From the NCBI RefSeq assembly GCF_015207005.2, contig NZ_JADEXS020000001.1, positions 310,001-374,000 on the forward strand: a stretch of 64,000 nt of DNA. Direction: 5' to 3'. The first letter of the stretch is position 1, and the number at the start of each line of letters is the position of its first letter. Position numbers and translations under genes: made by a program. The DNA comes from Desmonostoc muscorum LEGE 12446. GTDB lineage: Bacteria; Cyanobacteriota; Cyanobacteriia; Cyanobacteriales; Nostocaceae. Shown here piece after piece: positions 17,792 through 27,708 of the stretch. Below the pieces are notes generated by a model that was not told where the DNA came from, ran no database searches, and was given only the letters and a program-made list of their open reading frames with translations.

Positions 17792-18026
17792 CAGTTAAGG
17801 GACTTCAAAATAAAAAATATCCCAAAGCTGACCCAAAAATCCTCTTTACTTCTCCCCTCTCTGTGTTCTCCGTGTCTGGAGTGGTAACCTACGGCAAGCC
17901 GCTGCACGTCTACGTTGATTTGGATAATTTATTTTTTACAAATTCCTAATTCGGAATTCGTAACACTCGCCCCAAATTAGTATTACGAATTCCCAATTAT
18001 ATTAAAGCTGTGTAATTTTGATTAAA

Positions 18027-18872
18027 CTACAAATTGTCAACTCTAGATTCAATCACAGATTGAACAGATGTAGACACATTAGATAAAAAATTGAAGCCTG
18101 TTTTGACTTCAATTGAATCAACAGAGACTCTATATGTTCTCCAATCATTATTTCTTATGCCTTGGGTGTTGGGCATATCAACGCTGATAACCCTCGTGCT
18201 AGTCGTAACTCCAGACGCCCCAGCACCAGGGTTATTTACTACAACAACCTTCCAAACTCTATTCGGAACTTGAACATTGCCATTGGTAATTGTATATTTT
18301 GTGCCATTTGAGCCGGTTCCACCAATACCGTAGGGGCCAGAAATAATATATAGTTCTTTCCCCTGGCTCACTAAGCTTCTCAAGTAGTTTTCTAGTGAAG
18401 CCCACGGCCCCTGATTATTATCGGGCGACTGTGGCACCATATTTGTCATTAGGAAGGTTGCAGAGTTATCCGTCACCGTTCTTGTTCTGTCAGCGGAAGG
18501 TGTCATGTGTCCTCTATCAAACCCGCTACCAGAATAGTCAGAGCCACCTACTCGATACCATCCTGTAGGGAGGCTGGTATCAGCGCGGAAGTCGTCTTGT
18601 CTTGCTGCTGAACCAAGCCACGACGAATTTAACTGCCAAGACACCCAATTTGGAGTCCCTCTGTCGCGGCTGTAACTGAGTGCATACTGGGGTTTTAATA
18701 ATAAATAATTATTCGGATATGAGACGTTTGTTGTTGCATTACTCGGATTGCCCAAGGTTAGATGCACACTTGATGATTGTGCTTTTGTTGGGCGTAAATA
18801 TGCAATCAGGGCTATAGGTAGGGCTATAGCTACACAAGGCAGCAAAAATTTAAAAAGCCTAGTTTTTTTCAT
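18027..18872 (-). CDS. nucA: Secreted DNA/RNA non-specific endonuclease NucA
   Basis: The 281-residue sugar-non-specific nuclease belongs to the beta-beta-alpha-Me/EndoG group. A signal peptide (KKTRLFKFLLPCVAIALPIA) is followed by the mature enzyme, with the catalytic DRGHMTPSADR motif and the metal-ligand region TNMVPQSPDNNQGPW. It degrades DNA and RNA outside the cytoplasm. I chose the ATG at 18872 because the signal peptide starts there; the in-frame upstream codon at 18893 is a GTG. It is convergent with the inhibitor gene nuiA, as an export-plus-immunity arrangement. Confidence 0.93.
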   Translation of the reverse strand: MKKTRLFKFLLPCVAIALPIALIAYLRPTKAQSSSVHLTLGNPSNATTNVSYPNNYLLLKPQYALSYSRDRGTPNWVSWQLNSSWLGSAARQDDFRADTSLPTGWYRVGGSDYSGSGFDRGHMTPSADRTRTVTDNSATFLMTNMVPQSPDNNQGPWASLENYLRSLVSQGKELYIISGPYGIGGTGSNGTKYTITNGNVQVPNRVWKVVVVNNPGAGASGVTTSTRVISVDMPNTQGIRNNDWRTYRVSVDSIEVKTGFNFLSNVSTSVQSVIESRVDNL

Positions 18873-19301
18873 ACTTTTAGTATCTAAAGACACATTTAGT
18901 CTCTATGCCTTATGTCCTAAAATCAAGTATTCAGGGATACAAAAAGTATAAAATCTGGAAATTATTAAGCTGATTTGAGAATAATAGACGTAAACCCATA
19001 CTTTGTAGCCATATCTCTCTTATTAGTCAAGAATTCAAGATACGCTTTTTTGTCAATTCTTTACCTGCTCATAACATTTACATAAGAAAGCTTTACATCA
19101 AAAAATATTATTTAAGAGAGTTCATATATTAATATATGTTGACAAAAAGCCAGAGAACACAAATATAAATTTAATATTTGGACAAAGATATAAATTTTAA
19201 AATTTTCATGACAAAAAGCATTTGTAATTTCAAAGCAATAAACAACTTGATTTATTAGGTAAAATTAATTATACTTTAGCGATTAATTGTAATGGGAATA
19301 T

Positions 19302-19401
19302 AAATATAGCGGTTTGCAATTGCATGGAATACAGACAATTAGTAGGGTAGCACAGCTGTGCTACCCTACCCAGTACCCATTAAAATGAAAATCGCTATAT
19401 T
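19302..19401. repeat. Palindromic mini-element with 28-bp perfect core
   Basis: The core at 19342-19369 is a perfect palindrome with centre CACAGCTGTG, flanked by outer inverted ends AATATAGCG (about 19304) and CGCTATATT (about 19392). The same core design, GTAGGG...ACAGCTGT...CCCTAC, recurs at 60010-60039. It looks like a small non-autonomous repeat. Confidence 0.7.
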
Positions 19402-19597
19402 ATATTGATATTTTCTTTATAGTTGCCTAGTCGTAGACTGTCTTAAACCTTGTCATGAGATAGTTTAGCATTAATTTATCTGGCTCAGAAAGACACAAAT
19501 ATTTATCTCTACTTACTAATAGCGGATTTCAAGTTGGTGAACTGCACAAAGTAAATCTCAAAGCCTGGGGCAAAGACTGTTTTACTTTTGAATTCTG

Positions 19598-19632
19598 TTA
19601 GCGCAGCGGGGCGTAGCCCATTCTGAATTCTG
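19598..19632. repeat. Interspersed repeat (AGCGCAGCGGGGCGTAGC type), copy 1
   Basis: The sequence GTTAGCGCAGCGGGGCGTAG, flanked by copies of ATTCTG, recurs at about 50602-50635 and, inverted and slightly changed, at 48949-48981. It is a dispersed short repeat of this genome. Confidence 0.7.
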
Positions 19633-19926
19633 CTGTAATTTACATCTGATTGTTGGCGCTGTTACAACCCGTAATTTTAAAAACGTTTACCATACCTTAA
19701 GTTCTTTCATAAAACAAAAGTAGTTCACTAGGAACACAAACATCTGATTCAGTAGAGAGTTTTGTTATTTTCCTATCTGGCTAAATCACCTTATCTAAGT
19801 AAAATCTCAAAAATTTCCAATTTTGTTAAGGACTTCGCAGTGATAAATCAACAATATCTGAATTTTGAATTCTGATTTCTTCTTCAATTTGTTATTTTTT
19901 CTGCGCCACTAGTTAAGAGGTAATCT

Positions 19927-21126
19927 ATGGTGCGAAATTCAAAGTTAGGGTACACAATGTTCCCTAAGTCTATTCTGCGTCCATCCGTTGCTATAGGTAT
20001 AATTGCATCTTTATTGGTTGGCGGAATAAGTTTTTATACAATAAAACTCTGGCAAAATTCTGCCACCCAAGAAACACAAGTGCCGACAACACAATTGCCA
20101 CAGTTAAAAACGGTAACAGCCTTAGGAAGAATTGAACCACAGGGCGAAGTAATTAAACTATCTGCTGCCGCTTCTGCGGAAGGAAGTCGGGTAGAAAAGT
20201 TGTTGGTGAAGGAGGGCGATAGGGTAAAAGCAGGACAAGTAATTGCAATTTTGAGCAGCCACGATCGCCTACAAGCATCATTAAAAGAGGCCCAGGAACA
20301 GGTAAAAGTAGCCCAGGCAAACTTAAACCGCACCCAAGCAGGTGCTAAACGCGGTGAAATTAGCGCCCAAAAAGCTGCGATCGCTCGCCTAAAAGCAGAA
20401 CGTCAAGGCGATATTGACTCCCAAGCAGCAACAATTGCCAAATTCCAGGCCGAAGTGGAAAACGCCCAAGCAGAAAACGAACGCTATCAGCAACTATATG
20501 AACAAGGAGCAATTTCCGCCTCCCAGCGGGACAGCAAGCGTTTAAATTTGGCAACAGCCCAAAAAAATTTGCAACAAGCCCAAGCAGAGTTAAATCGCAC
20601 CCAATCAACTAGCCAGCAACAAATCAAAGAAGCCACAGGAACACTCGATCAAATCAGCGAAGTTCGAGGAGTAGATGTAGCAGCTGCCCAAGCAGAAGTC
20701 AATCGTGCCCTAGCAGCCATGAATCTAGCGGAAGTTAACCTCAAACAAGCCGAAGTGCGATCGCCCCAAAATGCACAGATATTCGAGATCCACACTCATC
20801 CTGGGGAATTAGTATCAAATGATGGCATTGCTGATATCGGGCAAACCAGCCAGATGTACGTCATCGCCGAAGTTTACGAAAGCGATATCGGCAAAGTGCA
20901 TTCAGGGCAAAAAGTCCAAATCTTTGGTGATTTCCTACCCATTGAATTACAAGGAATCGTAGATCGCAAAGGCTTGCAAGTGCGGCAGCAAAATGTCATT
21001 AATACCGATCCCGCCAGCAATATCGACAGCAGAGTAGTGGAAGTCCACATCAGACTAGATGAAGCCTCCAGCCAAAAAGCCGCCAACCTAACTAATATGC
21101 AAGTTAAAGCAGTAATTGAATTGTAA
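19927..21126 (+). CDS. devB: DevB-type periplasmic adaptor (HlyD family), copy 2
   Basis: The 399-residue paralogue of the protein encoded at 12948 has the same layout: an N-terminal membrane segment (about residues 22-42), TALGRIEPQGEVIKLSAAAS, a shorter coiled-coil hairpin (about residues 115-275), and VRSPQNAQIFEIHTHPGELV near the C-terminus. The match is close throughout, including the endings (TNMQVKAVIEL versus TNLQVKTVIEL). It heads the second devBCA operon. Unlike copy 1 no TetR gene is adjacent, so control is probably different. Confidence 0.9.
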   Translation: MVRNSKLGYTMFPKSILRPSVAIGIIASLLVGGISFYTIKLWQNSATQETQVPTTQLPQLKTVTALGRIEPQGEVIKLSAAASAEGSRVEKLLVKEGDRVKAGQVIAILSSHDRLQASLKEAQEQVKVAQANLNRTQAGAKRGEISAQKAAIARLKAERQGDIDSQAATIAKFQAEVENAQAENERYQQLYEQGAISASQRDSKRLNLATAQKNLQQAQAELNRTQSTSQQQIKEATGTLDQISEVRGVDVAAAQAEVNRALAAMNLAEVNLKQAEVRSPQNAQIFEIHTHPGELVSNDGIADIGQTSQMYVIAEVYESDIGKVHSGQKVQIFGDFLPIELQGIVDRKGLQVRQQNVINTDPASNIDSRVVEVHIRLDEASSQKAANLTNMQVKAVIEL

Positions 21127-21254
21127 AAAGGGCATTGGGCATTGGGCATTGGGCATTGGTTATTCTTTCTCCCCCTGCCTCCCCTGCCTCCCCTGCTCCC
21201 CCTGCTCCCCCTGCTCTCTTACCTCCCTCATCCCCCTCATCCCCACTCCAAACT

Positions 21255-22427
21255 ATGGGATTGATTGAACAATTGCGACGCCGAACCCCTCTAGGATGGC
21301 TGCAACTGAGTCATGAAAAAAGTCGTCTGTTGGTGGCATTGTTAGGCATTGCCTTTGCGGATCTTCTCATGTTCATGCAGCTGGGCTTTCAGACTGCGCT
21401 GTATGACAGTAACACTCGACTACATCGCAGTTTGCAAGCAGACATTGTTTTAACCAGTCCCCAAGCCCGTAACTTGCCAAGCTTGTCTACGTTTTCTCGG
21501 CGGCGACTTTACCAAGCAATGGATATACCAGGGGTGAAGTCGGCCCAAGCGATGTATTTCAACAACACAATCTGGAAAAATCCTGTAACACACCGCGAAA
21601 CGGGGGTGTTAGTCATCGGTTTTAACCCAGACAAGCCAGCCTTTGATTTCCCAGATGTTAACCAGCAATTGCAGGCAATCAAGCTGCCGGGTGCGGTGTT
21701 GTTCGATCGCGGCGCTAGAGGAGATTATCAAAAAGCGATCGCCCAAATTGAGGAAGGTAAAATCGTCACTGCGGAAATAGAACGCCGCACAATTATTATT
21801 AGTGGTTTATTCCAAGTCGGGGCTTCCTTTGGCGCTGAAGGCAATTTGATTACCAGCGATCAAAATTTTTTGCGGCTATTTTCTGGACGACAGTCTAGCA
21901 GCGTCAGTCTAGGTTTGATTCAAATAAAACCAGGCTATGACCCAAAAAAAGTCGCAGCAATGCTCAAAGCCTACCTGAGAAATGATGTCAGAGTGCTAAC
22001 CCACGCAGAATTTATTGAATTTGAGAATAACTTTTGGAGAACAAATTCGCCAATTGGGTTTATTTTCAACTTGGGTGTATCGATGGGTTTTGTGGTGGGC
22101 GTGATTATTGTCTATCAAGTCCTTTCCACCGATGTTAATGCCCACGTTCGGGAATATGCCACCTTCAAAGCAATGGGATATCGGAATTACTACCTGCTAG
22201 GTGTCGTATTTGAAGAGTCTTTGATATTGGCAGCACTAGGGTTTTTTCCCGGATTGGGAGTATCCTTAGCACTTTACCACCTGACTCGCAAAGCTACAAA
22301 TTTGCCCATGTACATAACTTTGATTCGGGCATTACAGGTATTAGTGCTGACCATAATCATGTGTGCAATTTCCGGTGCGATCGCCACCCGCAAACTCCAA
22401 GCCACCGATCCCGCTGATATGTTTTAA
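21255..22427 (+). CDS. devC: DevC-type ABC transporter permease, copy 2
   Basis: The 390-residue permease is closely similar to the one at 14340: RRRTPLGWLQLSHEKSRLLV, a periplasmic domain, a C-terminal three-helix bundle with IGFIFNLGVSMGFVVGVIIV, and the ending ATDPADMF. I chose the ATG at 21255. The longer in-frame start at 21135 lies in a C/T-rich repeat that would give a proline/alanine-rich leader absent from the family. It follows devB copy 2 by 128 bases. Confidence 0.9.
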   Translation: MGLIEQLRRRTPLGWLQLSHEKSRLLVALLGIAFADLLMFMQLGFQTALYDSNTRLHRSLQADIVLTSPQARNLPSLSTFSRRRLYQAMDIPGVKSAQAMYFNNTIWKNPVTHRETGVLVIGFNPDKPAFDFPDVNQQLQAIKLPGAVLFDRGARGDYQKAIAQIEEGKIVTAEIERRTIIISGLFQVGASFGAEGNLITSDQNFLRLFSGRQSSSVSLGLIQIKPGYDPKKVAAMLKAYLRNDVRVLTHAEFIEFENNFWRTNSPIGFIFNLGVSMGFVVGVIIVYQVLSTDVNAHVREYATFKAMGYRNYYLLGVVFEESLILAALGFFPGLGVSLALYHLTRKATNLPMYITLIRALQVLVLTIIMCAISGAIATRKLQATDPADMF

Positions 22428-22535
22428 AAAATGGGCAGTAGGGAATAGGCAATAGGCAATAGGGATTGAAAACCACTCCCCACGCCCCACTCCCCACGCC
22501 CCAATCCCCAATCCCCAATCCCCAATCCCCAAAAC

Positions 22536-23228
22536 ATGTTTCCCGTCATCTCCATCCATAATCTCGACCACTACTTTGGTCACGGCTCACTTCGCAAGCA
22601 AGTTTTATGTAATATCAACTTGGAGATTAACGCCGGTGAAATTATTATCATGACCGGCCCATCTGGTTCTGGAAAAACTACTTTGCTGACCTTAGTTGGT
22701 GGGTTGCGTTCTACCCAATTTGGTAGTTTGCGGGTGTTGGGACGAGAACTTTGTGGTGCTAGCGCCCAACAACTAGTCCAGGTGCGACGCCATAATGGTT
22801 ACATTTTCCAAGCAGATAACTTGCATGGTAGTTTGACAGCACTGCAAAACGTGAAAATGGCTTTGGAATTACACAAACATATTGGGTTAAAAAAAATGCG
22901 AATTAGGTCAGCCCAGATGCTAGAGCAGGTGGGATTAGGTAACCACTTGCATTACTATCCTGATAAACTGTCTGGGGGACAAAAACAAAGAGTAGCGATC
23001 GCCCGTGCTTTGGTCAGTCATCCTCAAATTATCCTAGCCGATGAACCCACCGCCGCCCTTGACAGTCAATCAGGACGAGATGTGGTCAACCTCATGCAAA
23101 AACTGGCAAAAGAACAAGGCTGTACCATCTTGATGGTTACTCATGACAACCGCATCCTAGACATTGCCGATCGCATCCTTCACATGGAAGATGGTAAGCT
23201 CAACTCAAAAGTAAAACTATCAGCCTGA
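22536..23228 (+). CDS. devA: DevA-type ABC transporter ATP-binding protein, copy 2
   Basis: The 230-residue ATPase is nearly collinear with the protein at 15582: Walker A GPSGSGKTT, signature LSGGQKQRVAIARAL and Walker B IILADEPTAALD. It closes the second devBCA operon. About 108 bases of short repeats (CCCCAATC type) separate it from devC, matching the repeat-filled gap of the first operon. Confidence 0.92.
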   Translation: MFPVISIHNLDHYFGHGSLRKQVLCNINLEINAGEIIIMTGPSGSGKTTLLTLVGGLRSTQFGSLRVLGRELCGASAQQLVQVRRHNGYIFQADNLHGSLTALQNVKMALELHKHIGLKKMRIRSAQMLEQVGLGNHLHYYPDKLSGGQKQRVAIARALVSHPQIILADEPTAALDSQSGRDVVNLMQKLAKEQGCTILMVTHDNRILDIADRILHMEDGKLNSKVKLSA

Positions 23229-23322
23229 AGCTAATCAGCTGAAATTCATCTCGAAAAGTCTGATTCCCTACTCCCTAACTCCTGTAGAGACATGATTAAT
23301 TGCGTCTCTACCTACTTTCTGC

Positions 23323-23403
23323 CTATCGCGCTGGCGCAGCGCTTCTCTGCGAGAGGCTTCTCGTAGAGAGGCTTCGCCAACGCCAACGTCAACGCCAACG
23401 CAC
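23323..23403. repeat. GC-rich interspersed repeat with CGCCAACG units
   Basis: The stretch contains GCGCAGCGCTTCTCTGCGAG, an imperfect inverted repeat around GAGGCTTCTCGTAGAGAGGC, then tandem CGCCAACG/TCAACG units. A partly related sequence (GTGCGTCTCGTAGAGAAG) occurs near 42052. It is of the type of short GC-rich repeats dispersed in Nostoc genomes. Confidence 0.65.
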
Positions 23404-23467
23404 ACCACACAAATTAAGTTCAAAAATCAAAACTGATTACTATAAATTCTATAAATGACGGAAATTT

Positions 23468-23522
23468 GAGTTCAAAACTGGATTATTCGAGTTTATAACT
23501 TGAATAATCCAGTTTTAAACTC
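23468..23522. repeat. 55-bp near-perfect palindrome
   Basis: Arms 23468-23491 and 23499-23522 are reverse complements with two mismatches around a 7-base centre. No T-run follows. It may be a MITE remnant or a strong RNA hairpin at the end of the upstream transcript. Confidence 0.7.
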
Positions 23523-24165
23523 GATTATTCAATCTTACTAATCAAAACCAAAAAGAATTAAGTATAATCACTGAAATTTTACATATTTTACCAACACTCA
23601 AAAAATCTGTTATTACTATGTAGATGGAGATTAAAAATTACATACTAAGTTGAGCTAGCTTTGTGTAAAATCTTAATCACCTTAATTTTTTGGGTTACTT
23701 CTGGCACTTTCCCTCTGACTTAGCTGATTTGTCTGATTTACTTAGACTAACTTTGGCTTCATACTGTGGTATGAGTGTCCAGTTGAACAAGTGTCCAGTT
23801 GATTCCCAGATTTTATTCAAGTACCATTATGTAGTGAGTTTAACCATAAACAGTTTCTTTTGTTGCTTAACAAGTGATCCCTATGGCAAGCCACTAAAGC
23901 GTTTTTACCATCAATCAAGTGAAATTTTACGAGCAATCACAATGTCATACACTTTGGTTATTAGAGTTAATACAAATTAACAAAATTACACTTACAAATC
24001 ATTCTTCGTCACTACCTGCTCGCTGTTTGCTTACTGTCCATAAGTACCTAGAGCATTTGCCAAACAAAATTTATGACTTTCAACAACATCTGCTGTCAAA
24101 AGGAAATACTACTGATAATAAGCTAGTCTATTTTCCAACACAAGCAAGGAATTTTTTGTAGCTCT

Positions 24166-25101
24166 ATGATTACTGAGAATCGCACTAGTAATTCAAACAA
24201 GAACTTGCTCGGCTTTAATGTCAAAAGTTTGACAGCTAGTGGCCGTGCAATAAATTTGTTAAAGGGAATGTTTGCTGTTCTCCCCATCACCTGGGCATTG
24301 CCTGTAGATGCTTTGCAAGTAAAAGTGACTCCAACTAATCCTAAATTAGGGGATACACTTTCTGTCGAAATTAATTTAGATAATCCGGAGAATGCTACAA
24401 ATCCAACAGTAGTTATTGGCAAAAATACATACCCAGCATTTGAAATTGCACCCAATCAGTATCGGGCTTTCGTTCCTACAACTCCCTTGGAAAAAGCTGG
24501 AACTAGATCGCTTCAAGTTACAGGAGATGGTCAGGTGCAAAACTTGGCGGTGAATGTGCAAAATCGCAAGTTCCCCGTACAACGCATTACTTTACCACCA
24601 GGCAAAGCTGGAGTGGACGCCACAGAGTATGAACTGAAGCGGGTAGCAGCTTTCAAAGCGCTACAAACACCAGAAAAATATTGGAATGGAGTATTCCTCA
24701 GGCCAAATGCAGGGCGAATGAGTACAACCTATGGTGTACGTCGCTACTATAATGGTAAATTTGCAGAGGACTACTATCATCGTGGCCTTGACTACGCTGG
24801 TGCTGCCGGCTCAGCTGTAATTGCCCCAGCCGCTGGGCGAGTTGCTTTGGTAGGTAGGGTATCCCAAGGATTTCGAGTTCACGGTAACGTAGTTGGCATT
24901 GACCACGGTCAGGGAGTGGCCAGTATTTTCATGCACCTGAGTCGTATTAACGTTAAAGAAGGTGATTTAGTTAAAGCTGGTCAACTCATTGGCGCAGTAG
25001 GTTCAACAGGTGCTTCTACGGGACCACATTTGCACTGGGGTCTATATGTCAACGGACTATCAGTAGATCCAACGCCTTGGCGAACTAAGGTCGTTAAATA
25101 G
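24166..25101 (+). CDS. M23 family metallopeptidase, secreted
   Basis: The 311-residue protein has an N-terminal hydrophobic segment (about residues 33-48, AVLPITWALPVDAL) acting as a signal, then an immunoglobulin-like beta domain (about 50-130), then an M23 domain. The M23 domain shows HRGLDYAGAAGS (H-x3-D) and GPHLHWGLYVNG (H-x-H), so the zinc site is intact. It is likely a peptidoglycan endopeptidase in the periplasm. The order beta domain then M23 differs from the coiled-coil M23 protein at 2646, so the two probably have different roles. Confidence 0.9.
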   Translation: MITENRTSNSNKNLLGFNVKSLTASGRAINLLKGMFAVLPITWALPVDALQVKVTPTNPKLGDTLSVEINLDNPENATNPTVVIGKNTYPAFEIAPNQYRAFVPTTPLEKAGTRSLQVTGDGQVQNLAVNVQNRKFPVQRITLPPGKAGVDATEYELKRVAAFKALQTPEKYWNGVFLRPNAGRMSTTYGVRRYYNGKFAEDYYHRGLDYAGAAGSAVIAPAAGRVALVGRVSQGFRVHGNVVGIDHGQGVASIFMHLSRINVKEGDLVKAGQLIGAVGSTGASTGPHLHWGLYVNGLSVDPTPWRTKVVK

Positions 25102-25220
25102 TAGAGGCGGAATTGATCGCGTCTGTGTATAATTTGGATATTTTTGCGTAAATTAGGCAAAATAAATTGGATTGATACCGTCCCTACCAAGCTTTGCAAA
25201 CATAAATAATGATAAGCGTT

Positions 25221-25757
25221 ATGAGTATCGAAAAAATTGTAGAACAAGCTCTCCAGGATGGTTATTTGACACCAGCAATGGAAGCGGAAGTCGGTAGAAT
25301 CTGTGACAACGCTTCGGAACTCTCAATTGAAGAGTATATGGCGCTCGATCGCCTAATGGGTGCGCTATTGACTGGTGAGGTAGTGGCGGTACCTCGTAAA
25401 CAATTCATTAACGTTATGGAAGAATTGGTGCTAACAGAAGCGATCGCCAGAGTCGCCGAAATTCAAGCCACCAGTGAAAGTTACCTTTCCCTAGAAGTTG
25501 GTGATATTGCAGCCTACGCTCTCAATCGGCTACCACCCTTATATGCAACTACAGAAGAAGGCGCTAACTACCAGCGCCAACGCGCTCAAGCAGAACTGCA
25601 AGAACTAATTTCCCAGCAAGTAAATGAGGCGATCGATCGTTACCTAGATCGACCTAGTTTTTTCCCAGAACGACAAGTCTTGGGCAAAAGTGAAGCTCTC
25701 GTGCAAATTGGTGCTTTGCTTAGAGCATATGCACCTAACTTTGAGCAAAAATCATAA
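25221..25757 (+). CDS. ComFB-family protein, likely c-di-GMP-responsive
   Basis: The 178-residue protein contains the late-competence ComFB domain: INVMEELVLTEAIARVAE and VGDIAAYALNRLPPLYATTEEG, followed by a helical tail. Members in cyanobacteria have been reported as cyclic-di-GMP receptors linked to cell size or competence; I recall this from the literature and cannot show it here. The start SIEKIVEQALQDG at ATG 25221 looks natural; an in-frame ATG four codons upstream exists. It lies 120 bases after the M23 peptidase on the same strand. Confidence 0.85.
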   Translation: MSIEKIVEQALQDGYLTPAMEAEVGRICDNASELSIEEYMALDRLMGALLTGEVVAVPRKQFINVMEELVLTEAIARVAEIQATSESYLSLEVGDIAAYALNRLPPLYATTEEGANYQRQRAQAELQELISQQVNEAIDRYLDRPSFFPERQVLGKSEALVQIGALLRAYAPNFEQKS

Positions 25758-25878
25758 TTTTAAGAGTCATTGGTCATTTGTCCTTTGTCCTCTGTTACAA
25801 AATTCTGAGTGGAGGAAATCTCCGCTCAGATTTTGCGCTTTATCCTTTGCAAATGACCAATGACCAATGACCCTTAAT

Positions 25879-26907
25879 TCAATCACGCACTAACACTGTT
25901 GTTCCTAAACTCACTTGCTCATACAACAATCTGACATCAGAATTACGCATTCTTAGGCAACCGTGGGATACAGCGGTTCCCAGTAGATCAATATCGGGTG
26001 TCCCGTGAAAGCCTATTTCATTCCGTCCATCTGACCAAAAGCCAATCCATCTATCTCCCAAAGGACTATCTGTACCTGCTTCAAATATTTTGCCAGTAAT
26101 CGGGTGACGCCAGACTGGATAATGACGCATGTGCATTACTTGGAAAGAACCCGTAGGTGTTTCCCAACCTTTCTTACCTATAGCTATTGGGTAGCTGGCT
26201 ATTACCTCGTCTCCTGCGTATACGTAGGTGCGGTGATCGCTTAAATCAACCACCACTTTTGTTTTACCAGATACTAACTTATTAGATGGTATTTGTTGGG
26301 CTGAAGCTTGAGGCCATAGAGCTTTTGGCCAATTAGCCACACTTGGATTTTCTTGTTCTGTTTGAGCCACCAGCCGCGTTTTGGTTGGTGTTTCTGTGGG
26401 ATTAGCTGTATTCTTCTTAATTGTTTGGGACTTGGTTTCAGGGTTAACAGCAGAAAGCTTGAGCGTAGAAACTCTTTTGTCAGTTTCTTTAGCTACATTT
26501 TTCTTAATTTTTTTCGATTGAGTTTGAGATTTGAGTCTAGAAGACCTGCGAACTGTTGCTTTAGCTACATTCTTCTTAATTATTTTTGACTTAGCATCAG
26601 ACCCAATAGCTGAAGACTTTGGTGTTAATTTCTTCTCGACAGTTGAGCCTTGGGTCTTTTCAACACCAGACACAGATGCACCCAGTGCAACTTGCCCTAA
26701 ACTCACCTGTGAGAAATTCTTATAGGCTTCCTCTGGGCGGCTTTCCTTAGGGTTGGTTAGGTTAGAACCTTGCCCCATCGAAACAGATGCAGACTTTTCA
26801 AGCTGCCGTTGTGCCGTAGTAATGCGCCAATGCACAGCTAATGACAAAAATGCTGTGCCAAAACAAAGCAACATTACCATACGCCCTACAGATTCATTTC
26901 TTAACAT
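25879..26907 (-). CDS. L,D-transpeptidase (YkuD domain), membrane-anchored
   Basis: The 342-residue protein has an N-terminal membrane segment (about residues 9-27) and a lysine/serine/threonine-rich linker with three repeats of the type S-K-x-I-K-K-N-V/T-A-K/N (about residues 93-180). The C-terminal YkuD domain has the conserved HGTPD and SHGCLRM motifs, with catalytic Cys317 and His315. It would cross-link peptidoglycan (3-3 links) or attach molecules to it. The basic linker could hold the catalytic domain against the wall. It is convergent with the ComFB gene. Confidence 0.92.
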   Translation of the reverse strand: MLRNESVGRMVMLLCFGTAFLSLAVHWRITTAQRQLEKSASVSMGQGSNLTNPKESRPEEAYKNFSQVSLGQVALGASVSGVEKTQGSTVEKKLTPKSSAIGSDAKSKIIKKNVAKATVRRSSRLKSQTQSKKIKKNVAKETDKRVSTLKLSAVNPETKSQTIKKNTANPTETPTKTRLVAQTEQENPSVANWPKALWPQASAQQIPSNKLVSGKTKVVVDLSDHRTYVYAGDEVIASYPIAIGKKGWETPTGSFQVMHMRHYPVWRHPITGKIFEAGTDSPLGDRWIGFWSDGRNEIGFHGTPDIDLLGTAVSHGCLRMRNSDVRLLYEQVSLGTTVLVRD

Positions 26908-27186
26908 TGCTATCGCCTATTGTTTATCCCTGACGTATCCAACCGAAGAATTGGATGGGTTCATCATCCGATCATCAAAAATTTATCAATACTTATCACT
27001 TCTGTTATAAATCTGCCAATAGCTCTGGGCAAACTAAGGCTATACGCATTGTCCCAGAAGCAAAACTCCAAGTGAGGAATCTCATTCCTCCAAAGTTCAG
27101 GAGGTCGTAAGCCTCTACTCAGACTTTGTGGTGGAACTTTGGAAATGCAGCAATCAATTGTTAATGGTGTGGACGGGAGAAAAACC

Positions 27187-27339
27187 ATGTTTGAAAAACT
27201 ATTGCTAGCAGTCACGATTACATTTTCCCTCAATTTATTTTTTCAAGTTCACCTACCAGAACAAAATAACACTGGTGCTAGTTACGGAGTACAACCAGAA
27301 CAATCAGCAACTATTCTGGTAAGAAAATCAAAAAAGTAA
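27187..27339 (+). CDS. Small secreted or anchored peptide, function unknown
   Basis: From ATG 27187 the frame encodes 50 residues: FEKLLLAVTITFSLNLFFQV looks like a signal or anchor segment, followed by a short polar tail ending in LVRKSKK. The frame is open further upstream to 27139, but those residues are polar and unlike a leader. No family is recognised. Confidence 0.4.
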   Translation: MFEKLLLAVTITFSLNLFFQVHLPEQNNTGASYGVQPEQSATILVRKSKK

Positions 27340-27708
27340 ACCACCATTATTATCACCACCAGACCAGCCCAACTTCCAAATTATTGCCTAAATTTTAAAG
27401 GTATCAAGAAGTTAGAATTACAAAATTTTGATCCTCATTCTTATAACCAAATTTAATTATTTTGATCAAGCGTATATACCCAGTTGCTAAAAGTAACAAA
27501 ATGTGCATCTTTCATGTGCCTTTGTTAGCTGATGGGTGAAATAGAAACATGCAAGCAGTATAAGGAAAAAGAGCTTCTCTTGACTGCTATAAATTTACCC
27601 AAATTTGTATGCCTCAGTGTTCCAGTCATAAATCCGTCACCTTAGCAAGGAACTTGTGCCTCATTAGCAGGTCTAATAGAAAGGGATGATTTAGAGCCAG
27701 TACGATCT
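27340..27708. other. Intergenic region upstream of the sigma factor gene
   Basis: About 370 bases without a gene. It is AT-rich and presumably carries the sigG promoter. No repeat stands out. Confidence 0.4.

Larger units (their letters stand above)
18873..19926. other. About 1 kb intergenic between nucA and second devB
   Basis: No convincing gene. The region is AT-rich and presumably holds divergent promoters. It contains a palindromic repeat element around 19302-19401 and one copy of a short interspersed repeat at 19598-19632, both listed separately. Confidence 0.5.
23229..24165. other. About 940-base intergenic region with repeats
   Basis: Open frames between 23690 and 24161 are short, overlap each other and show no family signal, so I do not call them. 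A GC-rich interspersed repeat (about 23323-23403) and a long palindrome (23468-23522) are listed separately. The 3' part probably holds the promoter of the M23 peptidase gene. Confidence 0.5.

Noticed and set aside
23690..24161. Two overlapping plus-strand frames upstream of the M23 peptidase
   Set aside because: They overlap each other, have irregular composition and no recognisable domain; probably leader or intergenic sequence.
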